This document shows, one piece after another, positions 12,413-24,264 of a stretch of 64,000 nucleotides of DNA. The position numbers and the translations under genes are program-made. The stretch comes from Trichoplusia ni (lineage: Eukaryota > Arthropoda > Insecta > Lepidoptera > Noctuidae), in assembly GCF_003590095.1 (NCBI RefSeq), contig NC_039478.1:6510001-6574000 (forward strand). Reading direction: 5' to 3'. The first letter of the stretch is position 1; the number at the start of each line of letters is the position of its first letter. Below the pieces are notes generated by a model. The model had not been told where the DNA came from and did not search any database. It was given only the letters and a program-made list of their open reading frames with translations.

Positions 12413-15300
12413 AGAACTTTGACAACAATAATTTAATAAACTTAAACAGAGAATACTGCTTTGCTTTTGCGAGATATTAAATAAAGTAGATACGTTAACA
12501 ACCTTCTGCATTGTATTATGAACATCCTTTTGTAAATACCTTTATAATCCCGACTCTAATGCTTAAGTCAGAACTAATCATAAATACTAGTCCAGACATA
12601 ACAGTGAACTATGATCCACAATAAATTCCTGATGATTACGAAGCACAGCTACACAATGACACTAATGTTGTTGAACAAGTACTGGCAGGCTCCCGTTACT
12701 GCGATACTCCATCATGATAGATAGACACGGCTTCAAGCCAGCTCGCAGATTGATCGATCTATCTGATGCATCTGATAATCGCTCTCTGGATCGGTTGATC
12801 GAGTTTCGTGGTACAGGGGCTTGGATACAATAGGGATGTTAACTCTTTTATTTTATGTGCGCCTGGTACTTTGATGAAAAGTTGGTGTATATTTATTGTT
12901 AACCCCAAGAAATAATGAATAACTAGAATTTTTTAATTAATTTAAAGTAACATAACGTCACAAACTGCTACAAAATTGTAATTTTGTATCAAATGAAATT
13001 TCGTTGTTTTGTGCATATGCATACATTTTGATGCGTTTTCAATAATTCAGTTGGTGTACTTTTTTCCTTTGTCTACTTACATTGATGTTTTCCCCGTATT
13101 ATTACAATACCCTTTATAATTAGACAATTTATCAGGGACAATTGAACTAACCTAAAACCTAAGTCATCACGAAACATTCCGTGGCATATCAACTTTCCCA
13201 GTGATAATAAACTTGATAAAATAGTATATGATGGCATATTTATTTTGTTATGCACCTCATTACTACAGCACTAATTAAGAGACTTATTTAATTATCATAA
13301 ATAAATAAGCAATAATTCCCAACAGGAAAATTGTGTTTTATATTGTTGTAATGATTGTAATTAACTTTGCGTATATTACAAATATGTTCGAAATAATTAA
13401 TTCCTATTATGGCAGTTGTTTGGTATTCTGCTGCAGTTTTATAAGCGTAATATTATAACATTGTTCACATTACAATAACAATATTAAACGGTTCAGGTTA
13501 ATATTAATACTAAAATTTGTTTGTTAGTCATACTTATACGCCTAAAGTCTAAACCACTGAACCATTTAAAAAAAAGTCTTGCATTATCAATAAATATAAA
13601 TGTGCATAAGCCTTAACGTTAAACAGTTTGCATTACTTTAAAGGAATAAAATCTTTTCTTCAAGCTATACAATAAACGTGAACTGCATAACAATCAGTCC
13701 AGCAATTTCATAGGCGAACCTAAACAAACAAACCTTCCGTCCTAAGAAACGATAGACTTAAACCGTCAATTTGCAATGTGTTGCTGGCGCGTGCGCATGT
13801 CAAAATGCCATCGGCTAACGGCGTACGCGCACCTGCGATTACGTACCTCCGGACCGCCGATTATACCCAATAATACCCGATTATAACACATAATACATGG
13901 TGTTAGATATTATGATTACAGCTTTCAAACTACAGAATGTTTTGTGCCGTCATCCCTGTTATTAAGAGCTTTTTTATGTGTATTTTTTTCCGACGCGTGC
14001 GCAATTAGCGTTTCGTATGAGCAAAGTATTTAGAGCGAATAATGAAGAGAAACTAATGATGGTTATTACGGACATTTTCGTGGTCCCGCAATGAACAATG
14101 ATAACAAGATTAATATGAATAAATTCTGTATTTAAAGTGTAGTTTATATGTATGTTTAGGTCAATCACATTTCTATTGTAAATTATTTCAATGACTGCTT
14201 ATATTACGGTAATTGTATTCTAACTATTTTAAGTGCACCCAAACGGCGTCTCATTCCATTTTAAATCGAAATTTTATTCAGTTGCATACCTAATAGTGTA
14301 AATTTTAATACTGTATTAGAATATTCTCTTTAACTGACATAGTGATACTAATAATATGAAAATAATTTTACTACTTTATTACTTCAATAATTTAATTTAA
14401 TTTTATAGGCTCCTTGAATAAATGCAATATCTGCTCTAGTTCCTACAGACGTTTATAAAGGACTAAATTTAACAGATTCTGGTTTTTTTCCTTAGTATAA
14501 GAATTAGCAATACTCGATTTATTACAACTATGCAAAGATGTCTAAGATGACTAAGATTTAATAACCGTAAAATAATTATATTTATAAATATCCCGATAGT
14601 CTTTTCTTTCGTGACTATAAGTCAAATGACGAATCAAATCGAACATTCATATCAATGATATCACTATAAATAGTTCAATAAAACTGTAACCAGCTTTCCT
14701 ATAAAATTTATTGGATGACAAATCGCACTGTAGAAATTCCACCAACTTGCAACCAGTTCCGTGTCCAAATGACATACCAAAGATGTGAATGCTGTACCCC
14801 AGTCTAATTTCACAGTTCGTTCATTGTTTCTATTACCCGGCTGTCAAGGAACAGGCGGCCTACAATCGTCTACAAAGAAATTTTATTGGGATTGTGTGAG
14901 TGAGGGAGCGTTACTCGCCGCTGCGCTGTGGAAAGCGCCATCTCGCTCTCATAACTGCAGTCGTGTTAGTTAAAGAGGTCGTGGTAAGGGGTCTGTTCGG
15001 GGCTATTACATTAAATTTCACCATGACAACTCCTGTGACTTATGTTATGATCCGGTCACGGAACGTTTCTCTTGTGTTCTTTGAAATGTATTGAGTTCCT
15101 GATTCTGGAATTTAAAGGATTCATTTTGTTAGTTGAATGCTTTTGAGTATTTGTTTGTTCAATTTTGTCTGTAACAACACGTGAAAGCTTAACAATTCTA
15201 GGAAATAAAACTTTGATTCTTTGATTTTGACGTATAGTTATAACGGCAAAAAGTGACAACAGAAATTTGATTGGATTAACTCTACAATTTCTGTTATCGA
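12413..15300. other. Intronic AT-rich stretch
   Basis: No supported exon. A CpG-rich patch at 13785-13865 (gcgcgtgcgcatg, gcgtacgcgcacc) stands out and could be regulatory, but has no coding frame. One copy of the dispersed hairpin-plus-tail element lies at 14897-14987. Confidence 0.4.
14897..14987 (+). repeat. Dispersed hairpin-plus-tail element, copy A
   Basis: Shares the pattern gcgct ... agcgccatctcgct ... ctgcag ... ttagttaaagaggtcgtgg with copies at 16331, 46458, 48034, 48594, 53839, 58514 and 59101. The first half is partly self-complementary and the second half is a conserved tail. See the copy at 48594 for the best-preserved tail. Confidence 0.5.
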
Positions 15301-15315
15301 TCGATTGAAATCTAT

Positions 15316-15415
15316 GTAAAGAAAAGCTAGCGGGCGGAAATTTTCAGCAATTATAAAACGGCTGGACTGATTTTGATAAAATTGGCTTGCAGTGACGTAA
15401 AAACGTCGTGGATCT
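15316..15415 (+). repeat. Decayed LINE-related repeat
   Basis: The strings gctagcgggcggaaattttcag and aaaacggctggactgatttt recur in diverged form at 32085-32300 (gctagcaggctgaaattttcagg, aaaaacggctggaccgattt). This type of sequence is common near insect LINE 3' regions. The exact family cannot be named from sequence alone. Confidence 0.5.
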
Positions 15416-16330
15416 ATTAATTATTTTGTACATTTCATATGAAGACATTAATATCAAATAGTCAATAATTATACTTCATATTCATTTGTGACTCGTACAA
15501 AACTATCCTTTAAAAATATCCAGGGCCAAGGTGCAAGTCGTGGCTATTTTTCAAAACCCCTCAACACAATCTTAACATGTCTAAACTATAGAGTACGAGA
15601 TGTTTTAATATTGTTCGAAGTGAAGACAGGTGTTTATTTATGTTCTTACTTGTTCATGTGTTTTGTGAAAATGATTTGTATATTTTTTAATATGGTGTCT
15701 TTTGTTATTTGTATCTAATTGTTTATTTAATTTAATAGCCAAATGTTATGTTATTCCAGATATCAGATAGATAATCATAAAAATTACACTATTTTTAGTA
15801 CTTAAAATATATTTCGTCATCTAATTATTGTTATATGTCGAGATGTAAAATCGAGATTCCTAATTCTGTGATTTTTTTTCCCCTCTGTCCTCTGGTTTTG
15901 CTCAAACAAAAGAAAATTGAATTAAACACAAACATTTCGTAATTAATATATTAAAAGCTGGAATTTAAAACTGAAACATGTAGCATAAGTTAATTAACCT
16001 TTGCTTTGACCGTCGTAAATACATAATATTATTATTTAAACTAGTTTCTCCCTTTGACAGCGAGACCGCATAATTTAATCGGCTTTAAATTAATCACGGT
16101 TTTCGCTTTAAAATTGTTTTCGTCAAAGGTTTTGGGATATTTAGAGTATGAGGATGACAATGTTGGTAATTCGGGAAGGGGTGCGAAGGATCAAAGGGGA
16201 CTGTGTCCCAGATAGGTGTATTTCGACATTATATTGTAGAAAGCTCCTTATAGAAGGTGTGATTTCCGTATTTTCCGGTTTCCTGGATTAAACTGAGAGC
16301 TCTACTATTTGTTCTCAAAGGACTGTTGTC

Positions 16331-16385
16331 AAGCGAGATGGCGCTCTACATTGTGTATATTTGCGTCTCGCTTTAATAACGGTGA
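16331..16385 (+). repeat. Dispersed hairpin-plus-tail element, copy B (partial)
   Basis: Contains gcgagatggcgctctacattgtgtat and then gcgtctcgct, the self-complementary half of the element. The tail is degenerate. Confidence 0.4.
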
Positions 16386-16843
16386 TAGGTCGATCGATTT
16401 CATTATTTGCAAACTTTTTACCACTTAATTATTAGCATTAGTAGTAAAAAACGAATGTTACCAAATCTGATCTTCTATATAATACTTCTCCGAGTCTCCC
16501 ACTACCATATTCAACTACTTTTAAAAGTATTTTTGGTATCAAAGCTGATAATTTAATTTCTATAACTATCTGCACTATACAGATATATCATTAGTAGTTT
16601 GGAGTACTGCCAACTAGTAGGCAGTAGGCACCAGTAGTTTGCTCTCACGTTCGACTTGAGCTCATGATAGTTAAACACCTGATACCGTCGTTTCCGACCT
16701 CCTTAACTTTACCGGGTAGAACATAAGTGGATCTTATTGACTTGTACCGTGTTTCGATAAACTTAAGTTCGTGCTTTAGAAGCTCCTATTATGGTAACCA
16801 CTCGATATACAGGTATAAATTAAACTGGTACTTCAATATAATT

Positions 16844-16926
16844 TTCTGATCAGATCAGAAGGCTGGTCTATATTTTGCCCAAAGAATTAGCATTGCCATA
16901 CAACGTGGCAATGCAGCCAGCCTTCT
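16844..16926. repeat. Nested palindromes within an exon-like frame
   Basis: Three structures overlap. They are a 17-nt palindrome (16844-16860, ttctgatcagatcagaa), outer arms agaaggctgg (16857-16866) and ccagccttct (16917-16926), and inner arms gcattgcca (16890-16898) and tggcaatgc (16906-16914) with a 7-nt loop. They coincide with an open frame that looks protein-coding, so they may be incidental to codons or mark a mobile-element end. Confidence 0.6.
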
Positions 16927-16990
16927 CGGCACGTTTCCCGACTTTGGCAAGGATGAAGAATATGAAGATGTCTTTTTTGACGCTTTGTAA
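16850..16990 (+). CDS. Unidentified terminal exon or mobile-element 3' coding end
   Basis: The frame is open from 16850 to TAA at 16988-16990. It passes through LYFAQRISIAIQRGNAASLL and ends in the acidic string KDEEYEDVFFDAL. Possible acceptors end at 16853 and 16858, after a T-rich stretch. An AATAAA at 17058-17063 follows the stop by about 70 nt, as expected of a 3' terminal exon. The composition reads like a conserved protein rather than chance, but I cannot name the family. It does not fit the phase of the Rapgap1-like exon at 11972. It is therefore either a separate gene or the 3' end of a transposon or retrogene. Confidence 0.45.
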   Translation, partial: SDQKAGLYFAQRISIAIQRGNAASLLGTFPDFGKDEEYEDVFFDAL

Positions 16991-17057
16991 ATAATGTATA
17001 TTTTTCTTTTTATATTGATATAGTTTTAAAAATGTAAACATTAGTTTAATTTATTGT

Positions 17058-17063
17058 AATAAA
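17058..17063 (+). terminator. Poly(A) signal AATAAA
   Basis: A canonical hexamer about 70 nt after the stop at 16990. It supports a plus-strand 3' end for the unidentified terminal exon. Isolated AATAAA is common in AT-rich DNA, so the position after the stop is the main support. Confidence 0.4.
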
Positions 17064-17969
17064 TAGGTTGAATTATAAAGTATATTTCTGATATAATTTT
17101 CCACAACGCCATCTAGTTCAAAACTAAGCACAGCTTGCATTGTAAGTGCCTACTAAACAACTGCTAAATATGTCTTAATTATCTTATAAACAGAACAAAT
17201 AATCGTGCTGACAAGTTCAGTTTTCAGTTTAATTTTGTCATTTTCTGAGGGATTCTTAAGGAACCAAATTTTTGTCTTCCAACAATTTAATTCACGATAT
17301 CAGTGAGTTGTTAGTGAAGTTGTTACTTTTATTTGACGTTAAATGTTAAAAGTACAAAATTTATTCACAAAACCAGTCGATAAACATTTATCGAGTGGTT
17401 TCATAATAGACCCCGCGCAGTGGAAACCAAACCCTGCTAAGTTAGCACGCCACAAGGAACTTAGGACTGACCTATTTAAACCCAGTTTTGACGCCGTATA
17501 CATAAACAATGCATAGCAAATTGTTTATCACTCATCAGTGAATATCGACGTTCAAAAATAAAGCAAAACAAAAGACTGTTTAAAATAAGAAACGTATATC
17601 ATTCGCTTAAATGGAATATCAAATATTTTGATTTAGTAAAAAGGGAAAGGTTTTATATAAAAAAAGACCACCCCTTGGGTATTTAAAGGTGTAGGCGCCA
17701 GAGCAGCTGCATCCTCACTCAAGCTTTTTATTGACATGAACATCTATCCAAGCTTCAAATAAAATGGTCTATTAGTACTCGAGATCTGATAGTTTTATTA
17801 AATCCTTCCGTTCTTGTGAGTAATAAACTTTCATAAAATCCTTTAAATTGATTCTACAGGGGATTACTTAGATTTTTACTTCCCGAAGTTTTCTATTTTT
17901 GCGGGTCTCAATGATCGATTAGACTGCAAATAAAATAAATAAACGTCTTTAAATAAATTAAATCATGAT

Positions 17970-17975
17970 TTTAAT
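17970..17975 (-). terminator. Possible poly(A) signal ATTAAA
   Basis: The variant hexamer ATTAAA on the minus strand, about 190 nt downstream of the stop at 18161. It is the best candidate seen for the 3' end of that gene. Confidence 0.3.
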
Positions 17976-18160
17976 TACGAATATAACAAACATCCCTTAA
18001 ACACATTATCATGGGACTAAAACGTAAAGACTCGCTATTTCAGTTACACTTTTAAAAACGGTCATTGTAAAGCGCATTAACATCCAGTAATCATCACATA
18101 TGTATTTATAGTATATGATATTAAGATTTACACGCTGTAGATCTCATTCTGGATCTTCCT

Positions 18161-18298
18161 CTAAGCGTCAAGGGGTCCGTGCTCGGGGCGGTACTTGACG
18201 TTGCATCCGTCGTTGGCGAGACGGCCGTCCTCACGCAACTTCTCGAACTCCTCACGCTCGTACTTGGTGAATCCCCACTTCTTGGAGACATAGATCTT
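18161..18298 (-). CDS. Unidentified 3' terminal coding exon, codon-biased
   Basis: A strong minus-strand acceptor (T-rich tract ending ttggtcgccag) precedes 45 codons and a TAG. The peptide starts KIYVSKKWGFTKYEREEFEK, continues LREDGRLANDGCNVKYRPEH and ends GPLDA. It is highly charged, with no membrane segment. Codons end mostly in C or G (AAG, GAG, TTC, GTC, AAC), unlike the surrounding DNA. This points to a well-expressed, conserved gene. The exon starts in phase 0 and its upstream exons must lie at higher coordinates. None was identified with confidence. The gene runs antisense inside the first Rapgap1-like intron. I do not recognise the family. A structural, muscle or mitochondrial protein would fit the composition, but that is a guess. 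Confidence 0.7.
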   Translation of the reverse strand, partial: KIYVSKKWGFTKYEREEFEKLREDGRLANDGCNVKYRPEHGPLDA

Positions 18299-18299
18299 C

Positions 18300-21200
18300 T
18301 GGCGACCAAACGTAAAAAAAGTAAAACGCAAGTACAGCAGGAAGTAAGTACATCGAACTGCAAAGAATTTGTACATCGTACAAGTAATCTTGTGTAATCT
18401 TAAGTCATCGACAAAAATAGCCCGAGGATCTCATTCAGCTGTATTGAATTACATCAAACGTTTTAAAGTTCGCACGTCATATGTAAAACGCAAATTAAAA
18501 ACAGATTATTATAATGTGTTGTTTTGTTTTGTTATTTCAATATTATGAGTGTTTAAAATATATGCACTAAGCGTCATATTTTCAAGTGGCAAGTAGTGTT
18601 TACGAGAGGTATCAATTGAAATTTTTAGATTAAAGAAAAGTTTTCAGTCTAATTTTTCATCTGATAAATACTACCTATTCAATTAGCCTTAAGAAAAAAT
18701 GTATTTATTCAATGGTGGTGAAATTAAAATAGACGCGTAAATGAGCAACGGATTGATCAATTAAGGGTTGTGTTTTTTTAAGTAACTCAACCCTAACCAC
18801 CTTTTGCATTTTTTACTACTATCCGACCAAGATTATAATCAGTTAAGTCAAACAATTAACTTTGATGACGTATTCGACATGTTAAGACAATAAAAATAAA
18901 TTAAGGAACTTATGATCGTAGATTAAATTGCTTTCAAGTTATTGATAGTTAATTATTTTGATTAAGAGGTACAGGTGTGGGCTGTTGAATTATAATATAC
19001 GTTAATGTGTTAAAAGTGTTTTTTTTCTTGTTTTGATTAAGGCTCCTAGGTTTGAAGTTTGCTTTAATGATGTCATCGTAATCTGAGTGACAGAAGATAG
19101 AAGATCACTTTTGATGAATTTATGAGTAGGTATACTTGGCATTGAGAATACGGAAAGTTCATGTAATCTGAGTGACAATATTAATAAGAACTGTCAAGAT
19201 TTAATTAATAAATGTTCTAAGCTTTGATGTCTACAAAATGAACAAACATAATAGCTAGTTTTTTCCATACTGCGACAGAAAGAGAAGATATTTTAATCAT
19301 GCCAGTTATTAATAACAAAAAAATTACACAGTCCTGCGTTAGAAAGAGTGTATTAATTAGTAGTCAGTTACAGATAACAAAAAATTGACACACGATGTAA
19401 CTTAATTTATATTGCTCTTTAAACTCGTCGAGTCAAGAATGAAATTTCTTTGTCTGTCTGTCTCAGAATTCGCAACACACTTCCTTACAGCAAGTCTATA
19501 GTACGTAGTATGTGTACTTCATTGCCGAACTAAACTTCTCTGATCTCCGAAAGCACTAAACACATCACGCACTACATCCTTCATTACTCTTAAATATTCA
19601 GGCATCATTTTCCAAGCAATCCTTGGAAAATTATCTCGCAGAATAGAATCCCCTCCTAAAATGCCCGGCTTTTCCCCGGAGGAATATGCAACCTCTTTGT
19701 TGTGATTCACACGTTCGCCAGACACTTTTTAAAAGGCTTTTGTCAGGTTTTAAGTGTTACTGTCACTTGTATACATATAGGTACCTGACTTGGTACTTTT
19801 AGTGCGTGGAAATGTTGATGGAAGTTTTTCGTTGAATTATGTTTGGTGTTTAAGGAAGTTTTAGCCCTTTTTGATGCGGATTGTACTGCTAATACATTTT
19901 TCATCGTGCATAATGATTAAGTAAAAAAATAATAATTTCGCAAATAATAATCTTTGATTAAAACCTATCTTTTCATACGCATTTAAACCTATCTTTTCAT
20001 ACCCCAGCATTTTTTTAACTTAATGATTACCAGTTTTCAGTATTAAGTAATTCAGCGAGAAATCGATTTATAATAGACCTAAGTCGCTAATCGTTACAAT
20101 ATCGCCCGCATCCATACCGCACTAATTGGTTACCGATCAAAAACCGATTATTTCATCTCTATTTTAAATTTCAATCGATTATGCTTAATTAATTACTTGA
20201 TTGTTAGCAACGACATTTCTCACGCATTCACTTATTTCACACCTCACTGGTCTTAACTTCAAGTGGTCCTTATTCTATTATCGAATATTTTACTCATTCG
20301 ATATTCAAATAGAATGAACTCGTACGCCTGAAGGCAGGTGTAAAAAGGACCAAAATCTTGTTTACGTTAATAATAATAATACCAGCCAGACCGTTTTAAG
20401 ACTTTCATGCAAATCTTTAACAAACTCTTTGGCTGCTTCATCTAATGACAAAACTACTAACTTCATTGAAATGCAATGTAAGACTTCTCAAAAAGAAATA
20501 CACTTTTTCTTTATTGGTTCTTGACTATTTGTCTACCTGAATTCCAGGTTTAATGATCTAAGAAACAAGTAAGTACCATGTGTGAACTAATATGAAGGAT
20601 GAAGTTACTCCTGTCTGTTTGTGTGTATGTATTGTCAAGTGTCACACAGACGTAATCGCATTGCGCATGTGACTTGACATCGATCTCGTAATAGAATCTA
20701 CCAAGATTCCATGAATTACGTTGATGATCACGTATATTCGATTTCAATTCAGTTTTAATGTAGATAAGACACGGTTTGCATTGTCAACTTGTCGGATTCC
20801 TTATTTTTTGCTTAAAACAATTTCAATTTAAATTCTTATACGAATAAAACATATTTTAGTTTGTCAAAAAAACAGTTTGCTTATATTTTTCACGTATTGA
20901 TATGAGTAAGAAATTCCTTCTGAAATAGGAAACTGTTATTTAATTGCATTTAAGTACTTAAATGGAAGTAATGCCAATGAACTACAGTTTCATGGATTCA
21001 TTTCACGGATAAAATAGGAACTGAGTATTTTCCTTAAATCCTTAAAAGGAATCTATACCTAGCTCTGTAAATATACCAAATACATTATTTCGTCATTTTA
21101 TAATTGTTTTGGTAACAAATGGAATTAAAAATCTGAGTATTTTGAGTAGGCAACGAGGTATAGTAATTTATCGACAGAAGCAAATCACTTCAACGTTTTT

Positions 21201-21360
21201 TCTTATAACTACGAATTGGAATTCATTGAAGGCTTCCAAAGGACTTTTATTACCTAAATAAACAATCGTTAATGTACTAACAGTTAAAACCAAGTAAAGC
21301 TACTAGCACACACTACAAAACGTAATTACAATTTATAGTCGACGACTACAGACCACACAA
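18300..21360. other. Intronic AT-rich stretch
   Basis: No firm gene. An 18-bp unit aaacctatcttttcatac is repeated at 19961-19978 and 19985-20002. The 15-mer gtaatctgagtgaca occurs near 19078 and 19163. One low-confidence minus-strand frame lies at 19519-19725. Confidence 0.4.
19519..19725 (-). CDS. Low-confidence open frame, unidentified
   Basis: A 68-codon minus-strand frame without a good ATG start (it opens at GTG) passes through YSSGEKPGILGGDSILRDNF and IAWKMMPEYLRVMKDVVRDVF before TGA. The composition is more protein-like than neighbouring frames: balanced charges, Gly/Pro turns and an amphipathic C-terminal half. A possible acceptor (ccttttaaaaag) is poor and no poly(A) signal follows closely. 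It could be an exon, a gene relic or chance. Confidence 0.22.
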   Translation of the reverse strand: MSGERVNHNKEVAYSSGEKPGILGGDSILRDNFPRIAWKMMPEYLRVMKDVVRDVFSAFGDQRSLVRQ

Positions 21361-21361
21361 A

Positions 21362-21492
21362 ATATAGAACAACCTTATTACAATGTAGTAAGATTGAATT
21401 TCCCTTACCTTGTTCTATATGCTCAAGTTGACAAATATCCTGTATGGATGTACTCTTAAACACAAGCGACTAAGGTTGAATTTCCCTTACCT
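21362..21492. repeat. Inverted repeat combined with a 22-bp direct repeat
   Basis: The 11-nt arms atatagaacaa (21362-21372) and ttgttctatat (21410-21420) enclose a 37-nt loop. Within and beyond it, taagrttgaatttcccttacct occurs at 21389-21410 and 21471-21492 with one mismatch. No coding frame. Probably a relic of a small repeat. Confidence 0.5.
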
Positions 21493-22961
21493 ATATAGAT
21501 TTTATAGTTAACCTATATCCTGATTTATATTCCTCTCAAAGGCGTTAGTTTTACGTTGCAATGGCTTCTTCAGGTCGCCCGGAGACTAGGTCAACATATC
21601 CGTTTCGAAGCAGGTTTTATTGCCCAGGTATGAGTTCACATGCATCATATATGTGTGATGTGAGTGTTCTAGTTATTTGATATGCATGTTTTGTTACGTT
21701 CTGCATATACTTGTGATTTACTCGTATCTCTTCAAGTGTTAAGTTTTTCATGGATCTTCTTTGGAAATCTTCTCATTAGATTTTTATATTCACAGTCAAA
21801 CTGCGTGTATGACATTAAAAGCAAACCAAAGAGGCAAGAAAGTTAAGCTTTTGATATTGAAGAGTCTTGAGAAGTTAATAAGAGATTGTTTTACATATTA
21901 CAAAATATGCAACATTTCATTTCTCAACTGAAATAAACTGAAAAATAACTAAAAGAACTGATAAATAGATATCTATTTGATTACCGAAATAACATTTCTC
22001 TTTAAATAACAACAACAGTGCCTTTCGTGTTATAACTTAGAACATTTCGAAAACAAAACAGGATTAACCACAGTCTAAGATAATGTACAAATGGGGCCAC
22101 AAATTTCACCCAGCCTAACATAAATTGCGATTAGTCTAACAGAAAAAAAGACAAACCAGTTTCATTTGGCCGGACTTGTAAAAGTAAGTCGGAAACTCCG
22201 GCTTCCGAACTGCCGGTGCATGGAAACAGTCTTTAACAGTTGTTTATTGACTTTAAAAAGCACTTAATGGTTCCGTACTTGCTAGATTACTTTTTATATG
22301 ACGAATGGACTGTGTTAAATGTGTACCTACTTGATTATTTTTTTCGCTTTTGAAGGAAAAGCCGGCAAGAAATGACCACGCTGATGTTAAAAATTTGTTT
22401 GTTTGTAAATTTTTTACGTTGAAAAGAGTACTATAGTTATTGTTCAATATTTCATACCGAGGTATATAACAATATGGGCTAGCCGCAGACAAAAACTATT
22501 ACCACATAATTATGTAATTTCATAAATATGCAAATATGTATAGTATAGGTAATTTTAATTACAGCAGAAATTTCATATTCTATAAAAACTAAGCAAACGA
22601 ATAGTCACTTGTGACAAAATTGAGGCATCTCGAAAATTAATTACAATTTACAAGGTAATTATAATTAAGTTAATTACCGAAACCAATTTAATTACAACTG
22701 AGACAGAAGAGTAACGATATGCCTATTTTGTAATTAGTAAAGTTCAAAATTGCTTGAATAATGCCCGACAAACAATTAAAGTGGATTCAAATAATTGTAG
22801 TTTACTCTAGTCAAAGTTTGCTGCTTGTTATAAATGCTTTAATATATTATATCAAAATTAACAAATCCTTTGCCGTTTCCTCATTATCTTATCAATTGAA
22901 GAAAAAAAAAATTAAGGAGTTACAAAACAGCCAATATGCGCACTTATAAAATAACTAGCTG

Positions 22962-23205
22962 ACCCAGCAAACGTTGTTTTGCTGATTTTTTTTTCTAGTT
23001 GCATGCATTTTTAATGCCACATTATAAAAAAGAAAAACAAACAATTTTTTTTTTGTGTAAGCTATAACTTAGGGGTATGAAAAATAGATGTTGTTCTATT
23101 CTCAGACCTACCCAATATGTATACAAAATTTCATAAAAATCGTTTGAACCGTTTCGGAGGAGTACGGTAACTAACATCGTGAGACGGGAATTTTATAGAC
23201 AAGAA
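22962..23205 (+). repeat. Lepidopteran LINE-tail-type repeat
   Basis: Starts actagctgacccagcaaacg and contains the strings aaatttcataaaaatcgttt, gaaccgtttcggaggagtac and gggaattttata. A diverged relative lies at 32785-32960 (ctagctgaagcggcaaac, gagccgattcggagg, cacgagaattttata). This string set is widespread in lepidopteran introns and is generally linked to RTE-type LINE 3' ends. That assignment is from family knowledge, not proven here. Confidence 0.55.
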
Positions 23206-23319
23206 TGTGATTAAAACTATTTTGCTTAACAATAACAATTGTTATTAGGCTAAAGCTCTCTTAAATTCATTTCAGAATTGAATTATTCATAATACAGAAA
23301 GCTTTTTGTCTCAATTTCT

Positions 23320-23425
23320 ACTTCATCATCATTACCAAGTTTGCATAACCTACTGCTGGGCATAGACCTTTGTTTTGGCCATTCTCAAGCTTATCTTCCT
23401 TGGCTTCCTATTTCCCTATAATTCA
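23320..23425 (+). repeat. Decayed RTE-type repeat ('ctgctgggcatagacc')
   Basis: Contains atcatcatta, then cctactgctgggcatagacc. This is the signature of one of the commonest lepidopteran LINE/SINE 3' regions. Only about 100 bp is recognisable. It lies just upstream of the Penelope-like insertion. Confidence 0.55.
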
Positions 23426-23501
23426 CAGCTAAGTACACAACAATCTTCGAGTAAGTGCTAAAATCTAGACTCATGCTGCAAACTTTCTGTACAGCCTAGA
23501 A

Positions 23502-23515
23502 AGTCTTAAACAATG
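23502..23515 (+). repeat. Target-site duplication, left copy
   Basis: agtcttaaacaatg occurs here and again at 25210-25223, immediately outside the Penelope-like insertion. A 14-bp flanking direct repeat is what retrotransposition of this element class would leave. Confidence 0.75.
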
Positions 23516-23616
23516 TAATAACTATCGTGAGACTGATTCATTATTAAATGATGTAACGGTTTACTCACGCGTATTTATCGGGGTAGCCCGACTAGTTTCG
23601 GACCCAACCGGAGTCC

Positions 23617-24264
23617 TTAATCATGAGCAGACGCGGCGGGATCGCGAGTCGAACTGACGTCAGCGGCCGCGCATCTCGCTGCGTAGCGCCGCGCCCGCGC
23701 CGTGAGCGGCGGTGGGGCCGGCGACGCCGGTGGCGCGGGTGGGGGGTCTGCTGTCGTCATTGGCATCGTCCGTGCTCCCGTACTGGCTGAGTCAGTGCAT
23801 ACTATGCTGACCGCGTCGCTCTCCAGGCTTGGCTTCATATGACATAACGCAGCATTCAGTGCTGGTTTCCACGCTGCCGGCAGTGTCCATCCACGGTCTC
23901 TGTTGAAATTCGGGTGACGGCTGATTTCTATAGCCTCCCGTACTTTTCGCGGCACGAAGTATTTCTCCTTCGCTAGTACGGAGGCTTTGTCAAAACGTAT
24001 GAAGTGTGCCGTCCCCGCATTACACACATGTTCTGCCACTGCCGACTTGTCGGTGTCCATGTTCTTCATGCTGCGTATGTGTTCGCCCAGTCTGGTTGCT
24101 ACATTACGCCGGGTTTCCCCAATGTAGCTCAGGCCGCAATCGCACGGTATTTTGTATACTCCCGGGAAGTCTAAAGGATCCTTGTCCTTGGGAGAGCGGA
24201 TCATCTGTCGCAGTTGTCCGGGCGGCCGATAGATCGTCTTGATGCTATATCTCCGGCGTAACAA
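23617..24264 (-). pseudogene. Penelope-like GIY-YIG endonuclease fragment, inverted copy
   Basis: The minus-strand frame of about 215 codons is identical in sequence to the C-terminal part of the plus-strand frame at 24239-25135. It holds GVYKIPCDCGLSYIGET, the RLGEH motif and the catalytic-type glutamate in VREAIE, followed by a Pro/Ala-rich tail. It lacks the thumb/linker region and any RT. It is intact as a reading frame but is a truncated piece of a retroelement polyprotein, and the start is merely the first usable codon at the arm boundary. No host function is implied. Confidence 0.8.

Noticed and set aside
13785..13865. CpG-rich patch as a promoter
   Set aside because: No start codon frame, TATA box or exon lies nearby on either strand. 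Kept only as a note.
18121..18397. Overlapping frames on both strands around the codon-biased exon (a plus-strand frame at 18179-18397 and a shifted minus frame at 18121-18363)
   Set aside because: Shadows of the minus-strand exon. Only one frame has the acceptor, codon bias and a natural stop.
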